Shown here: positions 24,933 through 33,016 of the stretch, one piece after another
Layout of the letters: every line of letters begins with the position of its first letter
Position numbering within the stretch: the first letter of the stretch is position 1
DNA from: Candidatus Solincola quzhuomuensis
GTDB lineage: Bacteria; Actinomycetota; Geothermincolia; Geothermincolales; RBG-13-55-18
DNA: 46,792 nucleotides
Direction of reading: 5' to 3'
Assembly (NCBI GenBank): GCA_015711855.1
Contig: JACVJF010000010.1
Location: 1 to 46,792 of the forward strand
Program-made: the position numbers and the translations under genes
The notes under the pieces: generated by a model
What the model was told of the DNA's origin: nothing
Seen by the model: only the letters and a program-made list of their open reading frames with translations
Databases searched by the model: none

Positions 24933-25988
24933 TCAGAAAAGGGTGTCGCCGCGTCGGGCATCCAGCCCCAGGTGGCGGTAGGCGTGCTCGGTGGCCACTC
25001 TGCCCCGTGGGGTGCGCTGCATGAAACCGATCTGCATGAGGTACGGCTCATAGACCTCCTCGATGGTGTCGATCTCTTCCCCCACGGAAACGGCCAGTGT
25101 GTTCACTCCCACCGGACCCCCGTTGAACTTCTCGATTATCGTGGTGAGGATGAGCTTGTCCACCTTGTCCAAACCCATCTCGTCCACCTCGAAGAGGGCC
25201 AGGGCCCGGCAGCTCACCTCGTAGGTTATGCTTCCCTCCGCCCGGACTTGTGCGTAATCGCGCACCCTTCGCAGGAGCCGGTTGGCTATGCGCGGCGTTC
25301 CCCGCGAACGGCGAGCCAATTCGTAGGCACCCTCTTCATCTATCTCTACCTCCAGGATGCGCGCCGAGCGCAGCACGATGGCCTTCAATTCCTCCACGCT
25401 GTAGTAGTCCAGGCGGCACTGCACACCGAAACGATCCCGCAGGGGGGAGGTGATAAGGCCGGAACGGGTGGTGGCTCCCACCAGGGTGAAGGGCGGAAGG
25501 TCCAGCCGGATGGAGCGCGCCGCGGGGCCTTTCCCTATGACTATGTCCAGCTGGAAGTCCTCCATGGCCGGATAGAGCACCTCCTCCACGGCGCGATTGA
25601 GGCGATGGATCTCGTCTATGAAAAGCACGTCCCCCGGTTCGAGGTTGGTCAGGATGGACGCCAGGTCACCGGCTCTCTCCAGGGCCGGGCCCGAGGTCTG
25701 CCGGAAAGCCACCCCCATCTCGTTGGCGATGATTCCGGCCAGGGTGGTTTTACCCAGACCGGGAGGTCCGGACAGAAGAACGTGGTCCAGGGGTTCCTTC
25801 CTCTCCCTGGCCGCGCTTATAAAGATCTCCAAATGCTCCCGGATGCGGTCCTGCCCCACGAACTCGCTAATCCAGCGCGGGCGAAGGGTGAGGTCCAGCT
25901 CCTGTTCGTCGGCGCGCCGCTCCGGGTCCAGCAGTCGCTCCTCCTCGCGTTCCCTATCCTCGCCGGGCAGGTCGTTAGCGTCCTTCAT
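24933..25988 (-). CDS. ruvB: Holliday junction branch migration ATPase RuvB
   Basis: RuvB is the hexameric AAA+ motor that drives branch migration with RuvA. The 351-residue protein has [14 protein letters not shown], Walker [10 protein letters not shown], Walker [12 protein letters not shown], sensor 1 [10 protein letters not shown], the arginine-finger region LRDRFG, sensor 2 [12 protein letters not shown], and the C-terminal winged-helix DNA-binding domain ([30 protein letters not shown]). It lies 151 bases after ruvA in the same direction. Confidence 0.98.
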   Translation of the reverse strand: MKDANDLPGEDREREEERLLDPERRADEQELDLTLRPRWISEFVGQDRIREHLEIFISAARERKEPLDHVLLSGPPGLGKTTLAGIIANEMGVAFRQTSGPALERAGDLASILTNLEPGDVLFIDEIHRLNRAVEEVLYPAMEDFQLDIVIGKGPAARSIRLDLPPFTLVGATTRSGLITSPLRDRFGVQCRLDYYSVEELKAIVLRSARILEVEIDEEGAYELARRSRGTPRIANRLLRRVRDYAQVRAEGSITYEVSCRALALFEVDEMGLDKVDKLILTTIIEKFNGGPVGVNTLAVSVGEEIDTIEEVYEPYLMQIGFMQRTPRGRVATEHAYRHLGLDARRGDTLF

Positions 25989-26139
25989 ATACCCCGATCC
26001 TCCGCTATCGTCTCGGCTACGTCTATTTGTCCGGGAATCGTCCGACCCCCACGCTTCGCCTACATGGTCCTGGGCCAGCTACGCCTCTTTGCCTGACCGT
26101 GGTCGCGGAACCCTGGGGCCTCCGCGCCGTCATCTCGCC

Positions 26140-26739
26140 TCAAGACTTCCCCCCTCCCAGGCGCCGGAGGGCGTACTTGATCATATCCTCCACCCTGGGT
26201 TCCTCCGAACGGTAACCCTCCAAAGCCCGGTTGGCCTCGGCGACCGTATAACCCAGCCCTTTGAGCGCCTCCCGTGCCTCCCGCAGCAGGTCGCCGCCGT
26301 CCGCCCCCGCTCCCGACGCGGAGAGGTCTCTTGCCAGGGGAGCCAGCTTGTCCTTGAGCTCGACGATGATGCGCTGCCCGCTCTTCTTGCCCACACCGGA
26401 CACTGCGGTGATGGCCTCCAGGTCCTCGGTAGCCACCAGGCGGATGAAGGTGTCCGGATCGTAGGCGGAGAGGAGGGCCATGGCCGCCCTTGGGCCTACG
26501 CCGGTCACCCCTATCAGGCGACGGAACATCTCCCTCTCCCGGCGGTCGCGGAAGCCGAAGAGCTGGAGCACGTCCTCCTTGAGGTAAAGATGTCCGTAAA
26601 GCCGCACCTTCCGACCCACCGGGGGGAGTCCCCGGAGGGTGTTGGCGGAAAGGAATACGGCCAGACCAACACCGCCCACGCTCACCACCGCGCGGTCCTC
26701 GGCCTTCTCCACCAGCGTCCCTTCCAGAAAATCTATCAT
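26140..26739 (-). CDS. ruvA: Holliday junction branch migration subunit RuvA
   Basis: RuvA binds the four-way junction and loads RuvB. The 199-residue protein has the N-terminal OB fold (MIDFLEGTLVEK), two helix-hairpin-helix segments (LIGVTGVGPRAAM and ITAVSGVGKKSGQRI), and the C-terminal domain III that contacts RuvB (ALKGLGYTVAEANRAL). The ATG at 26739 is chosen over the preceding GTG because it overlaps the ruvC stop as TGATG and gives the usual family start. Confidence 0.97.
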   Translation of the reverse strand: MIDFLEGTLVEKAEDRAVVSVGGVGLAVFLSANTLRGLPPVGRKVRLYGHLYLKEDVLQLFGFRDRREREMFRRLIGVTGVGPRAAMALLSAYDPDTFIRLVATEDLEAITAVSGVGKKSGQRIIVELKDKLAPLARDLSASGAGADGGDLLREAREALKGLGYTVAEANRALEGYRSEEPRVEDMIKYALRRLGGGKS

Positions 26740-27296
26740 CACGCTCCACCGTTCCCAGGGGGCTTCTTGACCCTGGATCTCTTACCGCTTCCCTCTCCGC
26801 CGGACGCCTCCTCCAAACGGTCCCTCATCTTTTCCCGATGAGCATGACAGATGGCCAGGGCCAGGGCATCGCTGGCGTGGGTGGAACCGATGTCCCTCTC
26901 CAGGGAGAGGATGGCCTTGACCATGTATTCCACCTGCCTCTTGTCCGCCCGGCCGTGACCGACCAAAGCCTGTTTCACTTGGAGCGGAGTATATTCCTCG
27001 ACACCCACTCCGCAGTGGGTCGCAGCCAGGATCACACCGCCCCTGGCCTCACCAACCACCATGGCGCTACGTGCGTTGGTGTTGAAAAAGATCTCCTCCA
27101 CCACCACCAGGTCCGGCTTGTAGGACTCGATGAGTTTCTTAACCTCACGATAAATCTTATCCAGCCGTGATGACAGGTTCTCTTTGGTGGAGGTGGTGAT
27201 GCCCCCGAACCCCAGGGCTCGGAGTCGGTCTCCTCTCTTCTCGATAACCCCGTAGCCGGTGAAGGTCAAACCGGGGTCTATGCCCATGATGATCAT
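26739..27296 (-). CDS. ruvC: Crossover junction endodeoxyribonuclease RuvC
   Basis: RuvC resolves Holliday junctions by paired nicks. The 185-residue protein has the catalytic acidic residues in IIMGIDPGL (Asp7), VVVEEIFF and the C-terminal HASDALALAICH. The C-terminal 25 residues are basic and Gly-rich. The ATG at 27296 or 27287 may be used. The stop overlaps the ruvA start, and the gene is 12 bases after yebC. Confidence 0.97.
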   Translation of the reverse strand: MIIMGIDPGLTFTGYGVIEKRGDRLRALGFGGITTSTKENLSSRLDKIYREVKKLIESYKPDLVVVEEIFFNTNARSAMVVGEARGGVILAATHCGVGVEEYTPLQVKQALVGHGRADKRQVEYMVKAILSLERDIGSTHASDALALAICHAHREKMRDRLEEASGGEGSGKRSRVKKPPGNGGA

Positions 27297-27308
27297 GTAT
27301 AGCCGGCC

Positions 27309-28064
27309 TCATTCCTCGGCTATTTCCGCCAAGATGTCGTCCGGGATGTCGAAATTGGCGTAGACCTCCTGAACGTCCTCGTATTCCTCCAGGGCATCCA
27401 CCAACTTGAGGACCTTCTTGGCCGCCTCCTTGTCCAGCTTCACCGTGGTCTTGGGCAACATGGTTACCTGGGCGGAGGCGATCTCTATCCCCGCCTTTTC
27501 CAGGGCTTCCACCACCCCGCGGAAGGACTCCACGTCGGTTACAATCTCGTAATGGTCGTCCTCGGAAGTCATGTCCTCGGCACCCGCCTCCAGCGCCGTC
27601 TCCAGAAGGGTATCCTCATCCACGCCGGTGTCCTTGTTGACGATGATGTTGCCTTTCTTCTCGAACATCCAGGCCACGCAACCCGTGGTACCCAGGCTTC
27701 CCCCGGTGCGGTTGAAAATGCGCCGGATGTCCGAGGCCGCCCGGTTTCGGTTGTCGGTCATGACGTCCACCATGATGGCCACTCCGTTGGCCCCATAACC
27801 CTCGTAGGTTATCTTCTCGAACTCCTCGGCGGAGCCCTCCCCCGTACCCCGCTTTATGGCCCGCTCTATGTTCTCCTTGGGCATGGAGTAACTCTTGGCC
27901 TTCTCTATGGCGTTGGCCAACGCTATGTTGGTCTCCGGATTGCCCCCTCCCTCGCGGGCGGCTACGATGATGGCCCTGGAGAGCTTGCTGAAAAGCTGGC
28001 CCCGCTTGGCGTCTTCCGCCGCTTTCTTATGTTTTATGGTCGACCATTTGGAATGTCCGGACAT
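27309..28064 (-). CDS. yebC: YebC/PmpR (TACO1) family protein
   Basis: The 251-residue protein begins with the family hallmark MSGHSKWSTIKHKK, followed by SKLSRAI, NPETNIALANAIEKAK, MPKENIERAI and the acidic C-terminal domains. Members were described as DNA-binding regulators, and more recent work links them to translation, including relief of proline-related stalling. The start is ATG directly after GGAGGAG. The order pdxS-pdxT-yebC-ruvC is common in actinobacteria and other Gram-positive bacteria. Confidence 0.96.
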   Translation of the reverse strand: MSGHSKWSTIKHKKAAEDAKRGQLFSKLSRAIIVAAREGGGNPETNIALANAIEKAKSYSMPKENIERAIKRGTGEGSAEEFEKITYEGYGANGVAIMVDVMTDNRNRAASDIRRIFNRTGGSLGTTGCVAWMFEKKGNIIVNKDTGVDEDTLLETALEAGAEDMTSEDDHYEIVTDVESFRGVVEALEKAGIEIASAQVTMLPKTTVKLDKEAAKKVLKLVDALEEYEDVQEVYANFDIPDDILAEIAEE

Positions 28065-28087
28065 CTCCTCCTCCTATCCCGGGAAAA

Positions 28088-28684
28088 TCAACCCGCCACT
28101 TTTTCCTCCACCATGCGCAGGAAGAAGCGATGGATCCTGTCATCCCCGGTGAGCTCGGGGTGAAAAGCGGAAACCAGTAGCCGTCCTTGAACGGCCATCA
28201 CCGCCCGGCCGTCGAACTCCGCCAAGACCCTCACCCGGGGATCCACCCATTCTATCCATGGTGCGCGGATGAAGACCGCGCGGAAGGGCTTCTCCTCATC
28301 GGTTATCTCCCGCACGAGAAGGTCGGCCTCGAAACTGTCCACCTGTCGCCCGAAAGCGTTGCGCCGGACGGTTATGTCCATGAGTCCCAGTATGGGCTGG
28401 TCGCCTTCCACCAAGCGCTTGGCCATCATGATCAGCCCGGCGCAGGTACCGAAGACGGGCATGCCCGCCTCCACCAGCGACCTTATTTCCTCCGGGAAAC
28501 CGTAGGTGGTCATGAGCTTTCCTATGGTGGTGCTCTCCCCTCCGGGAATTATCAGTCCCTGGCAAAGATGGAGCTCGGGGGGATATTTCACCGGAATCCC
28601 TCGAGCTCCGCATCTCTCGATCATCTGCAGGTGCTCGCGCACCGCGCCCTGCAGCGCTATTACTCCGATGGTCGGTTTTTTCAT
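28088..28684 (-). CDS. pdxT: Glutaminase subunit PdxT of PLP synthase
   Basis: PdxT releases ammonia from glutamine and channels it to PdxS for pyridoxal 5'-phosphate synthesis. The 198-residue class I glutamine amidotransferase has IGVIALQGAVREH, LIIPGGESTT, the nucleophile Cys81 in FGTCAGL, and the His-Glu pair in AFHPELTGD. It lies 58 bases after pdxS, in the normal pairing. Confidence 0.97.
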   Translation of the reverse strand: MKKPTIGVIALQGAVREHLQMIERCGARGIPVKYPPELHLCQGLIIPGGESTTIGKLMTTYGFPEEIRSLVEAGMPVFGTCAGLIMMAKRLVEGDQPILGLMDITVRRNAFGRQVDSFEADLLVREITDEEKPFRAVFIRAPWIEWVDPRVRVLAEFDGRAVMAVQGRLLVSAFHPELTGDDRIHRFFLRMVEEKVAG

Positions 28685-28742
28685 CCCGCCCCAGTTACTC
28701 CTTTCTGGACTACGCCTTTTGGGTCCTCGTACAGCCGATATG

Positions 28743-29627
28743 CTACCAACCCCGGAACTGGATGAGGTTCTCCCGGCCGATCTCGGATATCTCCTTTCCC
28801 GCCATGGCCTTCCCCAGCCCCCTGGAAACCTCGGCCAATATCTTGGCGTCGTTAAAATGGGTGGTGGCCAGGACTATGGCTCGAGCCCTCGCTGCCGGGT
28901 CCTCGGACTTGAATATGCCCGAACCCACGAAGACGCCGTCCGCCCCTAGCTGCATCATGAGGGCGGCGTCGGCGGGCGTGGCGATGCCCCCCGCGGAGAA
29001 ATTGACCACCGGAAGCCTCCCGTTTTCCGCCACCCAGCAAACCAGGTCGTAGGGAGCCCCCATCTCCTTGGCCACGGACATGAGCTCCTCCTTGGGAGTG
29101 ACAGTGAGGCGCCTGATCTCCTCGTTGATGGTCCGCATATGGCGCACGGCCTCCACCACGTTGCCCGTACCCGCCTCACCCTTGGTACGTATCATGGCCG
29201 CGCCCTCCCCTATCCGGCGAAGAGCCTCACCGAGGTTTATGGCCCCGCACACGAAGGGCACGTTGAACTGCCACTTGTCGATGTGGTGCTTTTCGTCGGC
29301 CGGGGTGAGCACCTCGCTCTCGTCTATGTAGTCCACCCCCAGAGCCTCCAGTATCTGCGCCTCCACGAAATGGCCTATGCGCACCTTGGCCATCACCGGG
29401 ATGGTCACCGCCTCCATGATGGCCTCGATGACGCTGGGATCGGCCATGCGGGCCACACCTCCGGCGGCCCGGATGTCGGCGGGTACCCTCTCCAGGGCCA
29501 TGACCGCCACGGCTCCCGCCTCCTCGGCGATCTTGGCCTGCTCCGGGGTGGTCACGTCCATGATCACCCCGCCCTTGAGCATCTCCGCCAGGCCGGTCTT
29601 CACGCGTAAGGTTCCCTTTTCCACCAT
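28743..29627 (-). CDS. pdxS: PLP synthase subunit PdxS
   Basis: PdxS is the (beta/alpha)8 subunit that builds pyridoxal 5'-phosphate from ribose 5-phosphate, glyceraldehyde 3-phosphate and ammonia. The 294-residue protein has [13 protein letters not shown] with Asp24, the Schiff-base Lys81 in [17 protein letters not shown], and the second active Lys in [10 protein letters not shown]. It shows the deoxyxylulose-independent route. The ATG at 29627 is preceded by GGAGGGACC; a TATATT box lies 67 bases upstream. Confidence 0.98.
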   Translation of the reverse strand: MVEKGTLRVKTGLAEMLKGGVIMDVTTPEQAKIAEEAGAVAVMALERVPADIRAAGGVARMADPSVIEAIMEAVTIPVMAKVRIGHFVEAQILEALGVDYIDESEVLTPADEKHHIDKWQFNVPFVCGAINLGEALRRIGEGAAMIRTKGEAGTGNVVEAVRHMRTINEEIRRLTVTPKEELMSVAKEMGAPYDLVCWVAENGRLPVVNFSAGGIATPADAALMMQLGADGVFVGSGIFKSEDPAARARAIVLATTHFNDAKILAEVSRGLGKAMAGKEISEIGRENLIQFRGW

Positions 29628-29693
29628 CTTTCAGGTCCCTCCAGACCAGGTTATTCCCAGAGCCCCCTCCGGGTTCGTCCTTCTCACGATTTA

Positions 29694-29699
29694 AATATA
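29694..29699 (-). promoter_or_regulatory. Candidate -10 box of the pdxS promoter
   Basis: The minus strand reads TATATT within an AT-rich patch that stands out from the GC-rich surroundings, 67 bases upstream of the pdxS start. The hexamer 17 bases further upstream (TTCGGA) matches the -35 consensus at only three of six positions. Confidence 0.4.
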
Positions 29700-29880
29700 A
29701 ACCATGCGCGAGGCCATCCGAAAGGAGGCCACAAGGGAGGGGAGGAATGGAAGCGGCGGCATGGGCCACGAATCTGAGCGCAGCTTACAGGCGAGGCCTC
29801 GCCCAACGGGGATAGCGAACGGGGATAGTCCTCATCGTCTCCTCTCGCCGCCGGAAGGGTTGACGATCTCTCCTCGCCGT

Positions 29881-29921
29881 CCCTCCCCACGGTGAGGCGG
29901 ATAATCCCTCACCACGGAGGG
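29881..29921. repeat. Two-part hairpin, 6-bp plus 7-bp stems
   Basis: CCCTCC (29881-29886) pairs with GGAGGG (29916-29921), and GGTGAGG (29891-29897) pairs with CCTCACC (29907-29913) around a 9-base loop, with a small internal loop between the stems. No U-run follows on either strand. Confidence 0.65.
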
Positions 29922-29964
29922 GTGGATAAGGTATAGCCCTCCCGAACTCGCCTTTCCCCCGCCT

Positions 29965-30012
29965 TTTAAGCCGGGCGCAGGAGTGGCTCCGGTCCTGTAC
30001 CGCCGGCTTAAA
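29965..30012. repeat. Perfect 10-bp inverted repeat with inner stem
   Basis: TTTAAGCCGG (29965-29974) is matched by CCGGCTTAAA (30003-30012). Inside, CAGGA (29978-29982) pairs with TCCTG (29993-29997). On the plus strand TCCCTTTTG follows, too weak for a clear terminator. Confidence 0.7.
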
Positions 30013-30282
30013 TCCCTTTTGTGGAGCTCTCGCAACTCCTCCGTGCATCATCCAAGACCAGGAGCGAAAACCTCATGAACCCGACACCGGAAAGCCCTCA
30101 TGCTTGCCCATCCCCTCAAGTCCCCGTCGATGTGGTGATGTAATTCAGGATATATATTTTCAGATACCAAGTCCTTAGGCCTATACCACGGCGACCCCGA
30201 GTTGAGACGGGACCCGGTTCGGCAGGCATTTCCGGGGCTCCAACCGAAACCCTCGTAAGGACGCCTCTTTGTCGCCCTTTTC

Positions 30283-30305
30283 CTCGGCTTTAACCACAAG
30301 CCGAG
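30283..30305. repeat. 8-bp hairpin downstream of the lipoprotein gene
   Basis: CTCGGCTT (30283-30290) and AAGCCGAG (30298-30305) form a perfect stem with a 7-base loop. On the minus strand it lies 91-113 bases past the lipoprotein stop and could stabilise or end that transcript, but an A- and G-rich rather than T-rich tail follows. Confidence 0.5.
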
Positions 30306-30395
30306 CTTGGACGCACCCGGTTTCTCCTCGAGCCTGAACGCGTGAGCAGAACGCCGAGCCTGGGCGTGTGAGTGGAGCGGGATCCCGCTGGGAGG

Positions 30396-31106
30396 TCAGT
30401 ATTTCATGATGTCCACCATGATTCGCATTGGGTGAGTCTGGTAGCGTAGGCGATGCGGGCGGGAGGAGACCCCCGGATGGGCGGGACTATAGGTGCATTT
30501 CACCAGGAAGACCACGCTCTCCGTATCCGCTGTGGGCGTCCTCTCCATGGTCTGGACGATTGGGTTCCCCAGGCTAATCGGTACGCCCTCGGCGGCAAAG
30601 GTGGGGGCCTTCATGTCCTCGAGGATGATATCGCTCAGGACGATATATATTTTCCAATACTCCTCGTTTCCCGGCGTCCCACCGTAAAAGGTACTCAAGT
30701 TAGGTACGGAGGTCGGCTCTCCTCCGTCATCTGTGTGATATTCAAAGGCGATGCGCAAGAAGTCGCCATGGTCCTGCCAGTAGATGTCCGTGAGTTGAAT
30801 TCCGGTGATGAAGGAGCCCGAACCGATGCTCTGGTTCTGAAGCTTGAACTCCGTGGCTCCCCCCGATTCCAGAAGCTCGCTCGCCTCCTCCGCGGTGGTC
30901 TCCGGCTTCACCTCCTCCCCGTCCTCCACCGGCTTTTCCTCCACCGCCTCTTCCTCCGTGGCCGCCTCCTCCCTTCCTCTGCATCCCCCCAGGGGGAGAG
31001 CGGCGCTGCACAGGAGGATCGACGTGCATACGAGAAATACCCATGCCGGAATCGACCCTCCTCTCCTCCCGCCGGCCGACGTGAGACCCCTGCGTTTTCC
31101 CCTCAT
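30396..31106 (-). CDS. Lipoprotein with AMIN-like domain
   Basis: The 236-residue protein has a basic N-terminus, a hydrophobic stretch (about 20-37) and a lipobox LGGC with Cys42 as the lipidated residue, so it should be anchored to the outer face of the membrane. An acidic linker rich in Glu (about 45-80) leads to a beta-rich domain (about 95-236; DFLRIAFEY, YWKIYIVLSDI, PMRIMVDIMKY) resembling the AMIN-like domains of actinobacterial secreted proteins; this match is by eye. The ATG at 31106 is preferred over a TTG two codons upstream because AGGAGGTT sits at correct spacing. It is monocistronic between two gene-poor regions. No enzymatic residues are evident. Confidence 0.8.
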   Translation of the reverse strand: MRGKRRGLTSAGGRRGGSIPAWVFLVCTSILLCSAALPLGGCRGREEAATEEEAVEEKPVEDGEEVKPETTAEEASELLESGGATEFKLQNQSIGSGSFITGIQLTDIYWQDHGDFLRIAFEYHTDDGGEPTSVPNLSTFYGGTPGNEEYWKIYIVLSDIILEDMKAPTFAAEGVPISLGNPIVQTMERTPTADTESVVFLVKCTYSPAHPGVSSRPHRLRYQTHPMRIMVDIMKY

Positions 31107-31503
31107 GTCCAACCTCCTTGCTTCTCCTCCCTCGCCCGGATGCCCCGGGAGCCCTCAACCCCACTCTATCCTTTCCGACCGCCTCCGACTCGCAACATCC
31201 GAGTGACCGAGCGGCCCACGCACGGCCGAAAAGGTGGTTCGGGAAACGTGAAGCGCAATGGCCTACGTCCTTCCACCACCCCGCTAACGCTGCACCTCGG
31301 TATATCGAAACGTCACATCTCCCCGGAGCATACGAATCGGCCGTAAAGGACCGAGCGCGCTTCCGCACGCCCCTTTCTTCCTTAAATCGGGATCCACGAC
31401 TTTCCGAGAGCCTCCCTCAACGCCGGCATCCTCGCTGAAGGAAAAACTTATCCTTTTCGGGTGTCCATTAAACGCCACGCGCCCTGCTTCGCCGCTATCG
31501 CAT

Positions 31504-31567
31504 CCCGGAGCCCCGTTTTGAGTGGCCCCGCATGAGTGCGATGAGAGCGAATCTCGCTCGCTCCGGG
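31504..31567. repeat. Compact three-stem inverted-repeat element
   Basis: CCCGGAGC (31504-31511) pairs perfectly with GCTCCGGG (31560-31567). Inside are hairpins CGCA-TGAG-TGCG (31529-31540) and GAGCGA-ATC-TCGCTC (31545-31559); the second abuts the closing stem directly. The three-way-junction layout recalls a tRNA in size, but no D-arm, anticodon arm or T-loop consensus is present. Confidence 0.6.
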
Positions 31568-31844
31568 TCTTGAACACAAAACAAGATTGGAATAAATACG
31601 ATGCCGGAAAAGCCACTCCTTTCTTAATGTCGCCGAACCCGGAGCCCTTTCGTACGTCGGTCTTTTCGTACATTATATTCCCACGCGAAAAATTTTTTCT
31701 TTTGCGATCTCATGCGATGCCCGAACCATCGTCTCCCCCTCCCGCTTGCCCAAACCCTCGCTCAACGACAGCGGGATCCGCCTCCCGCGAAGATCCCTTC
31801 TCCGTACATCGAGCCCCCGTCAACCATCATCTGCGCGGCGTGCC

Positions 31845-31880
31845 GCGAACATCTCTATGAATGCGAACATCTCTATGAAT
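31845..31880. repeat. Perfect 18-bp tandem duplication
   Basis: The unit GCGAACATCTCTATGAAT occurs twice back to back at 31845-31862 and 31863-31880 with no mismatch, in noncoding DNA. Confidence 0.9.
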
Positions 31881-32234
31881 GGTTTAAACACCCGGACGGA
31901 CGATCTCCTCGAAGGGGGATCCACTTCGATCGAGGCCGGCTCGCCGAGGCAAGCGGACCCTCATCCGCTTCTCCATGAAGGAGGCGGGGATGCCTTTCAC
32001 CATCCCCCAAAAGAACCCGGGGGATATACCGGGGGAATGCACCACCCGGGATCCGCCGCAGCTCCCCAAACCTTATCCACGGACGATGTCGGGTAAAATA
32101 TTGGCGATGGATCGGAAGGCATGTGCTAGTGGTCGGTTCACGAGAACAATCCACCTCATCGGCCCCTTGCCCGATCCGTGACGACGGGCGGCCGACGCCG
32201 GACAAACTGTGGGAAGACGACGGGAGGACAGGGT

Positions 32235-32810
32235 ATGCTCATTTTCTTAGGCGTGACCTTTATCCTGTTCGTTTACGGGATCTACAAGAGCGCGAGGGAT
32301 AAAGACCTCTCTTTCTTCCGCCTTTTGGGAGGGATGCTCCACTATACGCTATTCAGGGGGAACAAGATAGTTTCCGCGCTCCTCTGGACCACGGTGGGAT
32401 GCAGCGTTTTCCTGTCCAACCTCCTGGGAGCGAGAGACATAAACCTCACCGTCTTCAACCCACTCTCCCATTTCCTCTTCGGCTATCTCTCCCGCGAGCT
32501 CTTGACCCTTTCCAACCAATATTATCCCTACCTGGACAGGCTAGCCGAAAGGCTACCCGAAAAGGTGGGTAAACATGTGAACCCCACCACGGCGGCCTTC
32601 GTCCTATGCATGGGGAACGGGATCCAGGAGGAGATACAGAAACTGATTCCCGGGTTGAGATCGCTGGTTTGGACCAACCTCAAGGACCAGGTCACCGACG
32701 CCTTCATGGACACGGGGGGGATCATCTTTTCCGCTTGGCGGACCCGCTCCCGCGCCACGGCAGTGAAGAGGGAAGCGGCTCGGGAGGACGAGGTGAGAGA
32801 CACCGCCTGA
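32235..32810 (+). CDS. Hypothetical membrane protein, only plus-strand gene in the window
   Basis: The 191-residue protein is not recognised. It starts with a membrane helix (MLIFLGVTFILFVYGIY, 1-17), has a second hydrophobic segment (about 40-60, IVSALLWTTVGCSVFLSNLL) and probably a third around PLSHFLFGYLSRELL (about 76-90), followed by a polar C-terminal half ending in a charged tail. The ATG at 32235 has GGGAGG upstream; a longer frame from 32178 is less likely. A weak promoter may lie near 32094-32130. Regular length and start support a real gene, but no family can be given. Confidence 0.75.
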   Translation: MLIFLGVTFILFVYGIYKSARDKDLSFFRLLGGMLHYTLFRGNKIVSALLWTTVGCSVFLSNLLGARDINLTVFNPLSHFLFGYLSRELLTLSNQYYPYLDRLAERLPEKVGKHVNPTTAAFVLCMGNGIQEEIQKLIPGLRSLVWTNLKDQVTDAFMDTGGIIFSAWRTRSRATAVKREAAREDEVRDTA

Positions 32811-32996
32811 CCTCATCGCCGGCAGGTCTTCCCGTCATCACGATATGCGCTCCGGTCACCGGAAGGGCGTCGCACTCACCTTGGGATTAGTCCACCCGAG
32901 ATGGGCGAAAGGGGTACCTATGACCACCCTCGCGGGGAGCGTCACCGCAGGGCGCAATAGAGGTGCGCATGAGTAACCCTTCCCCCACGGAGGCGA

Positions 32997-33016
32997 GGGT
33001 CTCAAGCTTGAGACCC
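32997..33016. repeat. Perfect 20-bp palindrome across the htpX stop codon
   Basis: The sequence from 32997 to 33016 is its own reverse complement, centred on AAGCTT. It includes the htpX stop codon (33002-33004) and lies between the converging htpX and plus-strand gene ends. It could act as a bidirectional transcript-end hairpin, although no T-run follows on either strand. Confidence 0.7.

Larger units (their letters stand above)
29628..30395. other. 768-bp gene-poor region with several strong inverted repeats
   Basis: Short frames exist but none shows recognisable protein features or consistent ribosome binding sites. The region holds two large hairpins (29881-29921 and 29965-30012), an 8-bp hairpin (30283-30305), a near-tandem 25-bp repeat (30329-30379) and a 14-bp palindrome (30376-30389). 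Part of it is the pdxS leader or promoter region, and the far end lies downstream of the lipoprotein gene. It may hide a small structured RNA. Confidence 0.5.
31107..32234. other. 1.1-kb gene-poor region between divergent genes
   Basis: The region separates the minus-strand lipoprotein gene from the plus-strand membrane protein gene, so it must hold both promoters. No frame in it looks like a known protein or a clear remnant. It contains a compact inverted-repeat element (31504-31567), an AT-rich patch around 31570-31710, and an 18-bp tandem duplication (31845-31880). Its lower GC content near 31.6-31.7 kb differs from the neighbours. Confidence 0.5.

Noticed and set aside
29785-30051. Small protein genes in the pdxS upstream region (67-88 codons in overlapping frames)
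   Set aside because: They run through the inverted repeats, lack good ribosome binding sites and have a composition typical of random GC-rich frames.
31504-31567. Degenerate tRNA gene
   Set aside because: Size and closing stem fit loosely, but there is no D-arm, 7-base anticodon loop, T-loop consensus or CCA end.
31284-31673. A 129-codon minus-strand frame in the gene-poor region
   Set aside because: There is no ribosome binding site, the ATG falls inside a TATAATG sequence, and no domain or membrane pattern is visible.
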